From DASQBT01 sp963782495 (GTDB lineage: Bacteria > Pseudomonadota > Gammaproteobacteria > Burkholderiales > Thiobacillaceae): 64,000 nucleotides of DNA. The notes under the pieces were generated by a model. That model was not told the origin of the DNA and made no database searches. It saw nothing but the letters and a program-made list of their open reading frames with translations. This document shows positions 26,298 to 35,923 of the stretch, piece by piece (positions within the stretch are counted from its first letter, which is position 1; each line of letters starts with the position of its first letter). The position numbers and the translations under genes were made by a program. The stretch lies in the NCBI GenBank assembly GCA_963782495.1, contig CAWAJU010000005.1:240868-304867 (forward strand), read 5' to 3'.

Positions 26298-28136
26298 ATG
26301 CCCATCATCCTTCCGCACTGCACTGGCATCGAAGAAATCCCTGCCACCGATACGCTCGGTGCACCGGATCGCCTCGTCCATTTGCATACCCTGAACGACG
26401 CCACCGTCATGATCGTGGACGACGAGCCCATCATGATCGAGGTGCTAAAGGCCTTTCTCGAAGACGCAGGCTACAGCCGCTTTGTAACCAAGGAGGACTC
26501 GACTGAAGCCCTGGAAATGTTGCATACCATGCGCCCGGATATCCTGCTCCTGGATTTGGTGATGCCGGGCAAGACCGGGTTCGAGCTGCTGGCGGAGATT
26601 CGTGCCCATGAGGATTTGCGCTTTCTGCCGGTGATCATGCTGACTGCGGCAAACGATGCGCAAACCAAGCTGGACGCGCTGGAGCTCGGCGCCACCGATT
26701 TTCTGGCCAAGCCGGTGGATTCGAGCGAGTTGCGCCTGCGGCTGCGCAATGCCCTTGCTTTCAAGGCATATCAGGACCAGCTCGCCTATTACGATGCGCT
26801 TACCGCTCTGCCCAACCGCCAAATGTTCATGCAGCGGCTGGCCTGGACGCTTAAGCTGGCGAAGCGCCATGGCAAGCAGTGCGCGCTCCTGCAAATAGGG
26901 ATTGATCGCTTCAAGCAAATCAACGACACCTTGGGACACGAGATCGGTGATGAAGTGCTCAAGGCTGTGGTCGCCCGCCTTGCGCCTATCCTGCGCGAAT
27001 CGGACACGCTCAGCCTGGTGGAAGACCTGGAGGAGTCCATCAGCCTGTCACGCCTTGCTGGCGACGAGTTTGTCGTGCTGATGTCGGAAATCCACGACGC
27101 GGAGGACGCCTCCGGTCTCGCACGCAGGCTGTTGAACTGCATGCAGGCCCCGCTGATGATCGAAGGTCACGAACTGTTCGTGACCCTTAGTGCGGGCATC
27201 GCCCTGTTTCCGCAGGATGCGGAGCACTCCGCCGAATTGCTCACCAACGTGGACCTGGCCATGGCTCAGGCCAAACTGCATGGGCGCAACACGTATGCAT
27301 TCTGTTCGCCCGAGACCAACGCGCGCTCCTTTCAGCGCCTGGCACTGGAGACTGCCCTGCGCAAGGCGTTGGAAAAGGGCGAACTGGAACTGCACTTTCA
27401 ACCCAAGGTCGATTTGGCCACCGGGCGAATTTTTGGCGCGGAAGCCTTGATGCGCTGGAAACACCCGGACCTCGGCAATATTCCACCCGCGCAGTTCATC
27501 CCGCTGGCAGAAGAGACCGGCTTGATCCTGCAGTTGGGCGAGATGGCCCTGCGTCGAGCCTGCCATGTTGCCGCGCAATGGCAGTGCGCCGGTTACGACA
27601 TCCCGGTATCGGTCAATGTCTCCAGCCTGCAATTCAAACGCGGCAATCTGCCTGCGGTCATCCTCGACGTGCTGGGCGAAAGCGACCTCAATCCGAGCAA
27701 CCTCATCATCGAACTGACCGAAAGCCTGTTGATGGACGACGCGCCGAAGAATCTCGTCATGATGCACGCGATCAAGGCCTTGGGCGTGCGCCTGTCGATG
27801 GACGATTTCGGCACCGGCTATTCCTCCCTCGGTTACCTCAAGCGCTTTCCCCTGGACGAACTCAAGATCGACCAGATCTTTGTTCGCGATCTGCCCGATG
27901 ACCCTGGCAATACCGCCATCGTCGGCTCGGTGATTGCCATGGCTCATGGTCTGGGCCTGAGCGTGACTGCGGAAGGAGTGGAAACGGATGCCCAAATGGA
28001 TTTTCTCAGGTCACGCGGGTGCGATCAGTTTCAGGGCTACCTGTTTAGCCGCCCCCTGCCCACCGAGGAATTCTTTAGCCTGCTCACCGCACCACATACC
28101 GGTGAACTCGACGTTCGCAAGAACATGGAGACATGA
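26298..28136 (+). CDS. Response regulator with REC-GGDEF-EAL domains
   Basis: A 612-aa c-di-GMP regulator. The receiver (MIVDDEPIMIEVLKAF, LLLDLVMPGKTG) is intact. The cyclase site reads LAGDEFVVL, an AGDEF variant that can be active in this family. The EAL domain keeps its motifs: GAEALMRWKHP, NVSSLQF, ELTESLL, DDFGTGYSS, ELKIDQ, AEGVET. It may therefore make, degrade or sense c-di-GMP depending on phosphorylation. The ATG at 26298 lies 10 nt after the previous stop; the longer open frame from 26220 overlaps that gene. It probably pairs with the preceding REC-HPt protein. Confidence 0.92.
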   Translation: MPIILPHCTGIEEIPATDTLGAPDRLVHLHTLNDATVMIVDDEPIMIEVLKAFLEDAGYSRFVTKEDSTEALEMLHTMRPDILLLDLVMPGKTGFELLAEIRAHEDLRFLPVIMLTAANDAQTKLDALELGATDFLAKPVDSSELRLRLRNALAFKAYQDQLAYYDALTALPNRQMFMQRLAWTLKLAKRHGKQCALLQIGIDRFKQINDTLGHEIGDEVLKAVVARLAPILRESDTLSLVEDLEESISLSRLAGDEFVVLMSEIHDAEDASGLARRLLNCMQAPLMIEGHELFVTLSAGIALFPQDAEHSAELLTNVDLAMAQAKLHGRNTYAFCSPETNARSFQRLALETALRKALEKGELELHFQPKVDLATGRIFGAEALMRWKHPDLGNIPPAQFIPLAEETGLILQLGEMALRRACHVAAQWQCAGYDIPVSVNVSSLQFKRGNLPAVILDVLGESDLNPSNLIIELTESLLMDDAPKNLVMMHAIKALGVRLSMDDFGTGYSSLGYLKRFPLDELKIDQIFVRDLPDDPGNTAIVGSVIAMAHGLGLSVTAEGVETDAQMDFLRSRGCDQFQGYLFSRPLPTEEFFSLLTAPHTGELDVRKNMET

Positions 28137-28137
28137 C

Positions 28138-29032
28138 ATGACACCCCCATTGATCCGATATCTTCTACCCGTGATTGCGGCGACCAGCAGCGTGCTCGCG
28201 TACGCCGGCGAGCCGCTGGTGTGCCTGATCCAGCCTTCTCAGGTCGCCGAAGTCGGCACTTCAGTCATCGGCGTGATTGAAGGCATGCGCGTGGAGCGCG
28301 GAGATTATGTGAAAAAGGGCGGGGTCATCGCCGTGCTGCGCAATGACGTTGAGCGCGCGGCGCTGGATGTCGCCAGGAGCAAGGCTCAGGCCGAGGCTGA
28401 TGTGCAGGCGGCGATTGCCGGACTCGACTACGCCCGTCAACGCCAGATCCGTGCCGAGGACTTGTTCAACCGGCAATTCATTTCCGAACAGGCGCTGGAC
28501 CAGACTCGCACCGAAGCTCAGGTTGCCGAGCAGAAGCTCGCCCAGGCCCGCGAGCAGCGCCGCATCTGGGAACGCGAAATGGGCCTGGCTCAGAGCCAGC
28601 TGGCGCAGCGCACCATCCTCAGCCCGATCAGCGGCATTGTCGCCGAGCGCTACCTTTCCGCTGGCGAGCGGGTGGAGGACCGCTCGGTGGCGCGCGTCGT
28701 CAGTATCGATCCCCTGTACGTCGAAGTGATGGTTCCTGCCGCCCAGTTCGGCAGGATCAAGACCGGCATGATGGCTACTGTGATGCCCGAACTGCCTGAT
28801 ACGGCACCGGTACATGCGCGGGTCTCGCTGGTGGACAAGATCGTCGACGGGGCAAGCAATACGTTCCGCGTCCGCCTCAATCTGCCCAATCCGAAGCATT
28901 CCCTGCCTGCCGGCCTGCGCTGCAAGGCCGATCTGGGCTTGAAGCCCATCGTGACTGCGGATGGCCTGGCGAGCAGGCGCGGCGTACCGCATCAACGGTA
29001 CGTTGAACACCCAAGCGACCGAGCTGCGCTGA
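28138..29032 (+). CDS. Periplasmic adaptor protein (HlyD/RND-type), C-terminus uncertain
   Basis: About 298 aa with a signal peptide (residues 1-24, ending near VLAYAGEP), a lipoyl half-barrel (GVIEGMRVERGDYVKKGGVI), a coiled-coil hairpin (about 70-150), the second half-barrel (ILSPISGIVAERYLSAGERV) and a beta-barrel (YVEVMVPAAQFGRIKTG). The frame is open past the expected end and runs in frame into the next gene's LEPR-XLL region, stopping at 29799. If one base is extra near 28960-28985, the protein ends at the TGA at 29030-29032 with a natural-looking tail (RINGTLNTQATELR). I give that end; a real adaptor-LEPR fusion is the alternative. Start is 1 nt after the GGDEF-EAL stop. No pump gene is adjacent. 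Confidence 0.75.
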
Positions 29033-29763
29033 AGTGCACTATTGCCCGAGACTGTCCATTGAACCCCGTCGCTGGCTTTCGCCGCCGACCACTGATTGAG
29101 GAACTGGAGCCCCGGCTCCTGTTTTCGGCCGACTTCGCGCCGACTTTGCTGGATAACCCGATTCCAGCGAGCGAACAGCGCGTATTGGGCGCGGACGGTG
29201 AATTCGCCAACTCAACCGATTACCAGGACCAAGCCCAGCACAGCCGGCTTGAGGTCGTCTTCATTGACCTGCGGGTGGACAACTATCAGCAGATCCTGGC
29301 CGACATCCAGAAGCAGAATGGCGGCGGTCGGGCAATTGAAGTGGTGCTCATTGACAGCCAGCACGATGGCATTGCGCAGATTGGCCAGTTCCTCGACCAG
29401 CATCGCAACATCGACGCCATCCATATCATTTCGCACGGCTCGGACGGATCGATTCAGCTGGGTTCCACCAGCCTCGATACGAGCGCCTTGCAGCAGTATG
29501 CGGCGCAAATACATGACTGGGGTAATGCCTTCAAACCAGGCGCCGACATCCTGCTCTATGGCTGTGACGTGGCGGCGGATCAAACCGGCAAGGCCTTCGT
29601 CGACAAGCTCGCACAGCTGACCGGTGCGGACATGGCCGCCAGTACGGATCTGACCGGCAGCGCCAGCCTGGGCGGCAATTGGCAGTTCGAATATCGGGAT
29701 GGCAAGATTGAAACGGCCGTGGCCCTGGATGCCGCTGCGCAGGCGAGCTGGAAGGGGACGCTT

Positions 29764-29765
29764 GG
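29764..29765 (+). other. Frameshift 1 in the giant gene (apparent extra G)
   Basis: Before this point the protein reads SWKGTL in frame 1; after it, AAPTLDLDGNNSSG continues in frame 2. Removing one G of the GG at 29764-29765 joins them as SWKGTLAAPTLDLDG, while the uncorrected frame stops at 29799. Confidence 0.8.
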
Positions 29766-31100
29766 CCGCGCCGACCCTGGACCTGGATGGCAACAATAGT
29801 TCCGGCGCAACGGGGGCCGACTATACGACGCGCTATCCGGTATCGGGCGGACCCATCGCCGTCACGGACATTGACGCCAAGCTGGCCGACAGCGGGTCGG
29901 CAAGCCTCAACTCGCTCACCGTTTCCATTACGAACCTGCTCAATGGCGCGAACGAAACCCTGTCCGCCATCACCGCCGGCACTTCGATCAGCGCCTCGTA
30001 TGCCAGCGGCACCGGGGTACTGACGCTGTCCGGGACGGATACGGTCGGCCACTACCAGCAGGTGCTGCGCAGCATCACCTACCAGAACACGGCCGCCACA
30101 CCCAATCGCACTGCGCGCACGATTACCTTTCAAGCCAGTGATGGCAGCGCCGCCAGCAACCTGGGAACCGCCACGGTGAACTGGGACTATGTCCGCGACG
30201 ACTTCAACCCTTCGGCCTACAACGGCAACGACGGAACTGCAAACTGGAACGGTAACTGGACCGAGATCAACGATGACGGTAGCGCCGCAAGCGGTCGGGT
30301 AACAGTGTCAGGCGGGGTCCTGAATCGCGACCTGGGCGGCCTGTTTGGCGATTCCACTCTGCGCGGCGTCGTGCGCGGCGTCGACCTGTCTGGAGCAAGC
30401 AATGCACGGCTGGCGTTTGATTATCAGCTAAGCTCGCTCGCGCTGCTCGGCAACGCCACCATCCAGGTTGACGTCTCAAGTGACGGCGGTGCCAATTGGC
30501 ATACGGTGTTTACCGGCGGTGGCAGCACCAGCTGGACCACTGCATCCGTCGATATATCGGCGTATGCCAGCGCAAACACGCAGATCCGCTTGCTTAGCAG
30601 TTCAAGCGCCCTGCTGAGTCTGGCCGGCAGCGCCCAGTTCGACAATGTCGAAGTCCGCACTGATCCCTACGGCGCGCCGCCGTCCGTGGATCTGGACGCC
30701 AACAACAGTTCCGGTGCCGGAGGTGCCAATTTCGTCTCGACCTTCACCGAAGGCGGCGCCGCAGCGCCGGTGGCCGATGTCGATGCGGTGCTGAGCGACA
30801 CCCACAGCGCAGTCCTGACTGAAATGGTCGCCACCCTCATCAACCCGCTTGACGAGGCCGCGGAGTCCTTGAGCGCGAATGTTTCAGGCACCAGCATCAC
30901 GGCAAGCTATGACAGCAGCACCGGAACCCTGACACTTTCAGGTACTGATACGCTCGCCAATTACCAGCAGGTGTTGCGCACGATCAGTTACACCAACAGT
31001 TCCGACAACCCTGACACCAGCTCGCGCCTGATCACCGTTGCGGCCAGCGACGGCACCGGCCAAAGCAGTGTGGCGACAACGACGATCAGTGTGACTGCGG

Positions 31101-32298
31101 TGAACGATGCACCCGTCAACTCGGTGCCGGGTGCGACAGAGCACCAACGAGGATACCCCGCTGGTGTTCTCGACCGCCAATGGCAATGCGATCAGCATCG
31201 CCGACGTCGATGCCGGCACCAGTCCGGTCCAGGTCACGCTCACGGCTGCCAATGGGGTGCTGACCCTGGCCGGCACGACCGGCCTGAGCTTTGTCAGCGG
31301 CGACGGCACGGCGGATGCGAGCATGAGCTTCAGCGGCGAGCTCACCGACATCAACGCAGCCCTGGACGGCCTGGGCTTCGCCCCGGACCTCAATTACAAC
31401 GGCGCAGCCAGTGTGCAGATCACCACCGACGATCTGGGCAATACCGGCAGCGGCGGGCCGCTGTCGGCCTCCGATAGCGTGGCGGTTGCGGTCAATGCGG
31501 TGAACGATGCACCCGCCAACACGGTGCCGGGTGCACAGAGCACCAACGAGGATACCCCGCTGGTGTTCTCGACCGCCAATGGCAATGCGATCAGCGTGTC
31601 CGACGTCGATGCCGGCACCAGTCCGGTCCAGGTCACGCTCACGGCTGCCAATGGGGTGCTGACCCTGGCCGGCACGACCGGCCTGAGCTTTGTCAGCGGC
31701 GACGGCACGGCGGATGCGAGCATGAGCTTCAGCGGCGAGCTCACCGACATCAACGCAGCCCTGGACGGCCTGGGCTTCGCCCCGGACCTCAATTACAACG
31801 GCGCAGCCAGTGTGCAGATCACCACCGACGATCTGGGCAATACCGGCAGCGGCGGGCCGCTGTCGGCCTCCGATAGCGTGGCGGTTGCGGTCAATGCGGT
31901 GAACGATGCACCCGCCAACACGGTGTCGGGTGCACAGAGCACCAACGAGGATACCCCGCTGGTGTTCTCGACCGCCAATGGCAATGCGATCAGCGTGTCC
32001 GATGTCGATGCCGGCACCAGTCCGGTCCAGGTCACGCTCACGGCCACCCATGGGGTGCTGACCCTGGCCGGCACGACCGGCCTGAGCTTTGTCAGCGGCG
32101 ACGGCACGGCGGATGCGAGCATGAGCTTCACCGGCGAGCTCACCGACATCAACGCAGCCCTGGACGGCCTGGGCTTCGCCCCGGACCTCAATTACAACGG
32201 CGCAGCCAGTGTGCAGATCACCACCGACGATCTGGGCAATACCGGCAGCGGCGGGCCGCTGTCGGCCTCCGATAGCGTGGCGGTTACGGTGATTTCGG
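31101..32298 (+). repeat. Three tandem 399-bp repeats (133 aa each)
   Basis: Units at 31101-31500 (400 bp because of the extra G), 31501-31899 and 31900-32298 are nearly identical at DNA level; I see only a handful of substitutions, e.g. ATCGCC/GTGTCC at the ISIADVD/ISVSDVD site and GCCAAT/ACCCAT in repeat 3. Each encodes VNDAP...QSTNEDTPLVFSTANG...LNYNGAASVQITTDD, a bacterial Ig/cadherin-like module. The high identity points to recent expansion or gene conversion. Confidence 0.95.
31135..31135 (+). other. Frameshift 2 in the giant gene (extra G relative to two sister repeats)
   Basis: Repeat 1 reads GGGTGCGACAGAGC where repeats 2 and 3 read GGTGCACAGAGC / GGGTGCACAGAGC. The extra G moves the frame from 2 to 0. 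Without it the junction reads VNSVPGAQSTNEDTPLVF, as in the sister repeats. Confidence 0.93.
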
Positions 32299-33856
32299 TA
32301 AATGATCCTCCAGTGATCACCAGCAATGGTGGCGGGCCAAACGCCACGGTCAGCTTGCCCGAGAACAGCACGGCAGTTACCACAGTGACGGCAACCGATG
32401 TCGACCTTCCGCCTGATACGCTGACTTATGCCATCGTCGGCGGCGCCGACCAGGCCCAATTCGGCATCAACGCATCGACCGGCGAGTTGAACTTTGTGAC
32501 CGCACCCGACTTCGAGGCGCCCACCGACGGCAACGCCGACAATATCTACGACGTGACCGTGCAGGTCTCCGATGGCAATGGCGGCAGCGACATCCAGGCC
32601 ATTGCGGTCAGCGTCACCGATGTCAACGAGCCGCCCGTCATCACCAGCAACGGCGCGGGACCAACCGCCTCGGTCAGCGTGCCCGAGAACACCACGACGG
32701 TGACCACGGTGACCGCCACCGACCCGGACCTGCCGGCGCAGACACTGAGCTACGCCATCGTCGGCGGCGCCGACCAGGCCCACTTCGGCATCAACGCATC
32801 GAGCGGCGCGCTGAACTTTGTGACCGCACCCGACTTCGAGGCGCCCACCGACAGCAATGGCGACAACGTCTACAACGTGACCGTACAGGTCTCCGACGGC
32901 AACGGCGCTACAAGTAGCCAGTCCGTTGCAGTCACGGTCACCAACGTCAATGAACCGCCCGTCGCCACCAATGACAGCGCGGCCGGTATCGAAGGCAACG
33001 CAATTGGCGGCAATGTCCTGGCCAATGACAGCGATCCTGAAGGCAGCACAATTACCGCGATACTGGTAACCGGACCGGCGCACGGTACGCTGACATTCAA
33101 CGCGAACGGAAGCTTTAGCTATTCGCCGAACGCCCACTTCAACGGTACCGACAGTTTCACATACCGGGCCAGCGACGGCACGTTCAATTCCAACCTGGCG
33201 ACCGTTAGTTTGTCGGTGAGTCCGATTGGTGCGGTTCCGCCGGATACGCCGCCCCCTCCGAAACCACCGGGCGGGCCGGTCATTCCTGTGGTTGAACCGA
33301 CCCATCCGGTCACGACGACGCGGACCCCCAGCGGACCTTTGGCGCCCGGTGCCCCATCATCGGCCGATCCGGCTGAGAGCCATGTCGTACAGGTCACGCT
33401 CAGCGCGGGGCATGAAAGCGCCTCGCCGCAATTCATTGACTTGATTGGAAAGCAGCATGAGACATTCGGCGGGCCGGAACAGCTGAATGTCGGGCTGTTG
33501 AAGCTCCTTGACACCGCTCGCGTCGAAGGCGACCCTGGCCGCGCTGACCACAATCTGATCTCGCCGCCGGTCACCGTCGAACTCGCCCAGGATGACAATT
33601 TCAAGGTCAATATCTATGCCGAAAGTGCGAAATTCTCTGCCGTCTTCCTGTCCGTAGGGGCCGTCTGGTGGGGACTGCAAGCGGGCGGCCTGATGGCCGG
33701 GCTGCTTGCGTCACTGCCTGCATGGCGCTCATTTGATGTGCTGCCGGTCTTGCGCGACGAAGAGGAAGACGACGAGATGGACTGGGAGTCAGACCAAGAC
33801 AGGAACCGCCAGCCGCGCCGTGAGGGCTTGGACGGACTGTCAGAGGAGGTGCCGGG

Positions 33857-35404
33857 ATGAGAAGTTTGCGCCTTCGCCTGTCACCCGCAGCCCGCATCGC
33901 GCTTGGCTTGATTTCGCTGGTTGTCACGCTGTTGCTTGGGGTTGACCTCGCGCTGGACCTGGTACCGAGCCAGACCGATATGCAGCGCAAGATTCGGCAA
34001 AGCACGAGCGAGCGGCTGGCCGTCCAGATTTCCAGCCTTATTCAGGTACAGCATTGGGATACGCTGAAAACGGCGCTGAATGCCGCACTTGTTCGCGATC
34101 ATGACATCCTTTCGCTGGCGGTACGGCGCCCGGATGGCCGCGTGCTGATCAAAGCCGGAGACCATCTGCGCAACTGGCAGCCGCCGCCAAGCGGCACGTC
34201 CACTCTGACTGACGTGCGCGTGCCCTTGTATGAGGATCGCAATCATTGGGGGGATGTGGAAATCAGCTACAGACCGATCACCCCACAAGGTCTGACAGAT
34301 TGGCTGCGGCAGCCACCGGTGGCCCTGTTTCTCATTATCGTGCCGGTTGGCTTTCTTGCCTTCTATCTCTACATACGGCGTTCCCTGCAATACGTGGACC
34401 CAACGGCCGCGATTCCGGATCGGGTGCGGACCGCCTTTGACGCCCTGAACGAGGGTGTTGCGGTGGTTGATCGCGGCGGACGAATCATGCTGTCCAACAA
34501 GGCCTTCCGCCAACTTCATCCACAGGCGTCGGAGGACTTGATCGGCAAACCTTTGGCCGGCGAGGCATGGCTGGTAGCGGCCGGCCCAGCCCAAGCGCAA
34601 CCCTGGGCATTGGCCATGGAGACAAACGCCAATGTCACCGGTCATCAGATCTCCATCGCTCAACCCGACCAAAGCGTGTCCAAGCTCATATTGAACGCCG
34701 CCCCCATTCAGGATGGTCGCGGCAAGCTGCGCGGCTGCATGGTGACCTTCTACGATGTGACGGAGCTGCATCACGCCAACGCGCAAATGCTCACCGCGCT
34801 GGCCGAACTGCAAGCCTCACGCGAGGAGATCGAGAAGCAAAACGTCGAGCTGGAGCGCCTGGCCAGCCGTGACCCGCTTACCGGTTGCTACAACCGCCGT
34901 GCCTTCGTTTCCGCTGCCGGGCCCCTTTTCAACCGAATGCGGGAGCAGGGCCGCCCTTTAAGTTGCGTGATGACCGATATCGATCACTTCAAGCGGGTCA
35001 ATGATACGCACGGGCATGGCATCGGCGACCAAGCCATCATTTCGGTCGCCCGGCTGCTGTCGCTGGGCCTGCGCAACGACGATTTGTTGTGCCGCTATGG
35101 CGGCGAAGAGTTCTGCATCCTGTTGCCGGACGCCACGCCCGAGCAAGCCCTTGAAATTACCGAACGCCTGCGCTGGGAAATCGAGCACAAGGGCGGACCA
35201 GGGGTTCGGTCCATGGAGGGTCTGCATTTCACCAGCAGCTTCGGCGTGTCGTCTCTCACCTCCGAGCTGACCAGCATCAACGAACTCATCGAGCTGGCCG
35301 ACTTCGCCCTGTATTCATCCAAGCACAATGGAAGAAATCGGGTCACGCTGTGGGCCGAAGGCCTGTCGCTTAGCGCGGAATCTGCCTCCAGCAAGGCAAG
35401 CTGA
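33857..35404 (+). CDS. Membrane diguanylate cyclase with PAS sensor
   Basis: A 515-aa protein with a membrane segment at about 12-33, a periplasmic region (about 35-150), a second membrane segment (VALFLIIVPVGFLAFYLYI, about 153-172), a PAS domain (about 190-310), a short coiled coil, and a GGDEF domain. The active site is RYGGEEFCILL and the product-inhibition I-site RNDD sits five residues upstream, so it should make c-di-GMP and be feedback inhibited. The ATG overlaps the giant gene's stop by 4 nt (ATGA), so it is the last gene of the island. It probably couples an envelope signal to adhesin display (inference). Confidence 0.93.
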   Translation: MRSLRLRLSPAARIALGLISLVVTLLLGVDLALDLVPSQTDMQRKIRQSTSERLAVQISSLIQVQHWDTLKTALNAALVRDHDILSLAVRRPDGRVLIKAGDHLRNWQPPPSGTSTLTDVRVPLYEDRNHWGDVEISYRPITPQGLTDWLRQPPVALFLIIVPVGFLAFYLYIRRSLQYVDPTAAIPDRVRTAFDALNEGVAVVDRGGRIMLSNKAFRQLHPQASEDLIGKPLAGEAWLVAAGPAQAQPWALAMETNANVTGHQISIAQPDQSVSKLILNAAPIQDGRGKLRGCMVTFYDVTELHHANAQMLTALAELQASREEIEKQNVELERLASRDPLTGCYNRRAFVSAAGPLFNRMREQGRPLSCVMTDIDHFKRVNDTHGHGIGDQAIISVARLLSLGLRNDDLLCRYGGEEFCILLPDATPEQALEITERLRWEIEHKGGPGVRSMEGLHFTSSFGVSSLTSELTSINELIELADFALYSSKHNGRNRVTLWAEGLSLSAESASSKAS

Positions 35405-35457
35405 GCCCCTCCTCACGGGGCCTGTGCCGAGCCTTCTCCAGAATATTTGCCTTCCGG

Positions 35458-35486
35458 CTTGAAATTGGGCCTTTCCAGCCCTATCA
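35458..35486 (+). promoter_or_regulatory. Sigma-32-like heat-shock promoter of groESL
   Basis: CTTGAAA (35458-35464), 14-bp spacer, CCCTATCA (35479-35486), close to the sigma-32 consensus CTTGAAA-N13/14-CCCCATNT. It ends immediately before the CIRCE operator. Confidence 0.75.
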
Positions 35487-35513
35487 TTAGCAGCCTCTGA
35501 CCGAGAGTGCTAA
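35487..35513 (+). promoter_or_regulatory. CIRCE operator (HrcA binding site) of groESL
   Basis: TTAGCAGCC-N9-GAGTGCTAA. The right arm matches the consensus exactly, the left arm in 7 of 9 positions. The inverted repeat lies at the expected transcription start, so HrcA would block initiation. hrcA itself is not in the window. Confidence 0.85.
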
Positions 35514-35589
35514 CAACCCTCGGTTCGATTTCCCTGTTCCGCCCCGGCGGAAACAAACTAAGTCATTGATTTTCAATGGAGACTATGGA

Positions 35590-35880
35590 ATGAAAATTCG
35601 TCCTTTGCATGACCGCGTGATCGTCAAGCGCATGGAAGAAGAGCGCAAGACTGCTTCTGGCATCGTCATCCCCGACACCGCCGCCGAAAAGCCTGACCAG
35701 GGCGAAGTCGTCGCCGTCGGTCCCGGAAAGCGGGATGACCAGGGCAAGACCATCCCGATGGCGCTGAAGGTCGGCGACCGCGTGCTGTTCGGCAAATACG
35801 CCGGACAGGCGGTGAAGGTGGAAGGTGACGAACTGCTCGTCATGCGCGAAGAAGACATCATGGGCGTGGTCGAGAAGTAA
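35590..35880 (+). CDS. groES: Co-chaperonin GroES
   Basis: The 96-aa GroES subunit forms the heptameric lid of the GroEL chamber. It begins MKIRPLHDRVIVKR, has the GroEL-binding mobile loop EERKTASGIVIPDTAAEKP (about residues 16-34) and ends DELLVMREEDIMGVVEK. The ATG at 35590 is the standard start; an in-frame ATG at 35566 is ignored. groEL follows after 43 bp in the same operon. Confidence 0.98.
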   Translation: MKIRPLHDRVIVKRMEEERKTASGIVIPDTAAEKPDQGEVVAVGPGKRDDQGKTIPMALKVGDRVLFGKYAGQAVKVEGDELLVMREEDIMGVVEK

Positions 35881-35923
35881 TCCCGCCTGCACGACTACAG
35901 ACAGACAAACCAAGGAGTACGCA

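Larger units (their letters stand above)
29059..33860 (+). pseudogene. Giant LEPR-XLL / DUF4347 / cadherin-like surface protein, interrupted by two frameshifts
   Basis: Reading through frames 1, 2 and 0 gives about 1600 codons. Order: LIEELEPRLLFSAD (29092-29133), a LEPR-XLL signal; DUF4347 (about 29245-29745) with HIISHGSDG and LYGCDVA; two diverged 130-aa repeats (about 29776-30190, 30685-31095) around a beta-sandwich-like domain; three almost identical 133-aa repeats (31101-32298); two cadherin-like repeats (about 32310-32940); a VCBS/RapA2-like repeat (to about 33220); a proline-rich linker; then a membrane segment (about 33635-33715) and an acidic tail. The frame changes near 29764 (one extra G) and at 31135 (one extra G). 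Restored, this would be a membrane-anchored or released adhesin. The start is uncertain: TTG at 29059 or fusion to the adaptor. Confidence 0.8.

Noticed and set aside
31116..33305. 729-aa minus-strand open frame inside the giant gene
   Set aside because: It mirrors the plus-strand repeats, has repeat-derived sequence with no recognisable domain, and the plus-strand frame has clear cadherin-like modules.
32192..33610. Candidate attachment site or integron-like recombination site near the end of the repeat block
   Set aside because: No integrase, no inverted core and the repeats are explained by protein modules.
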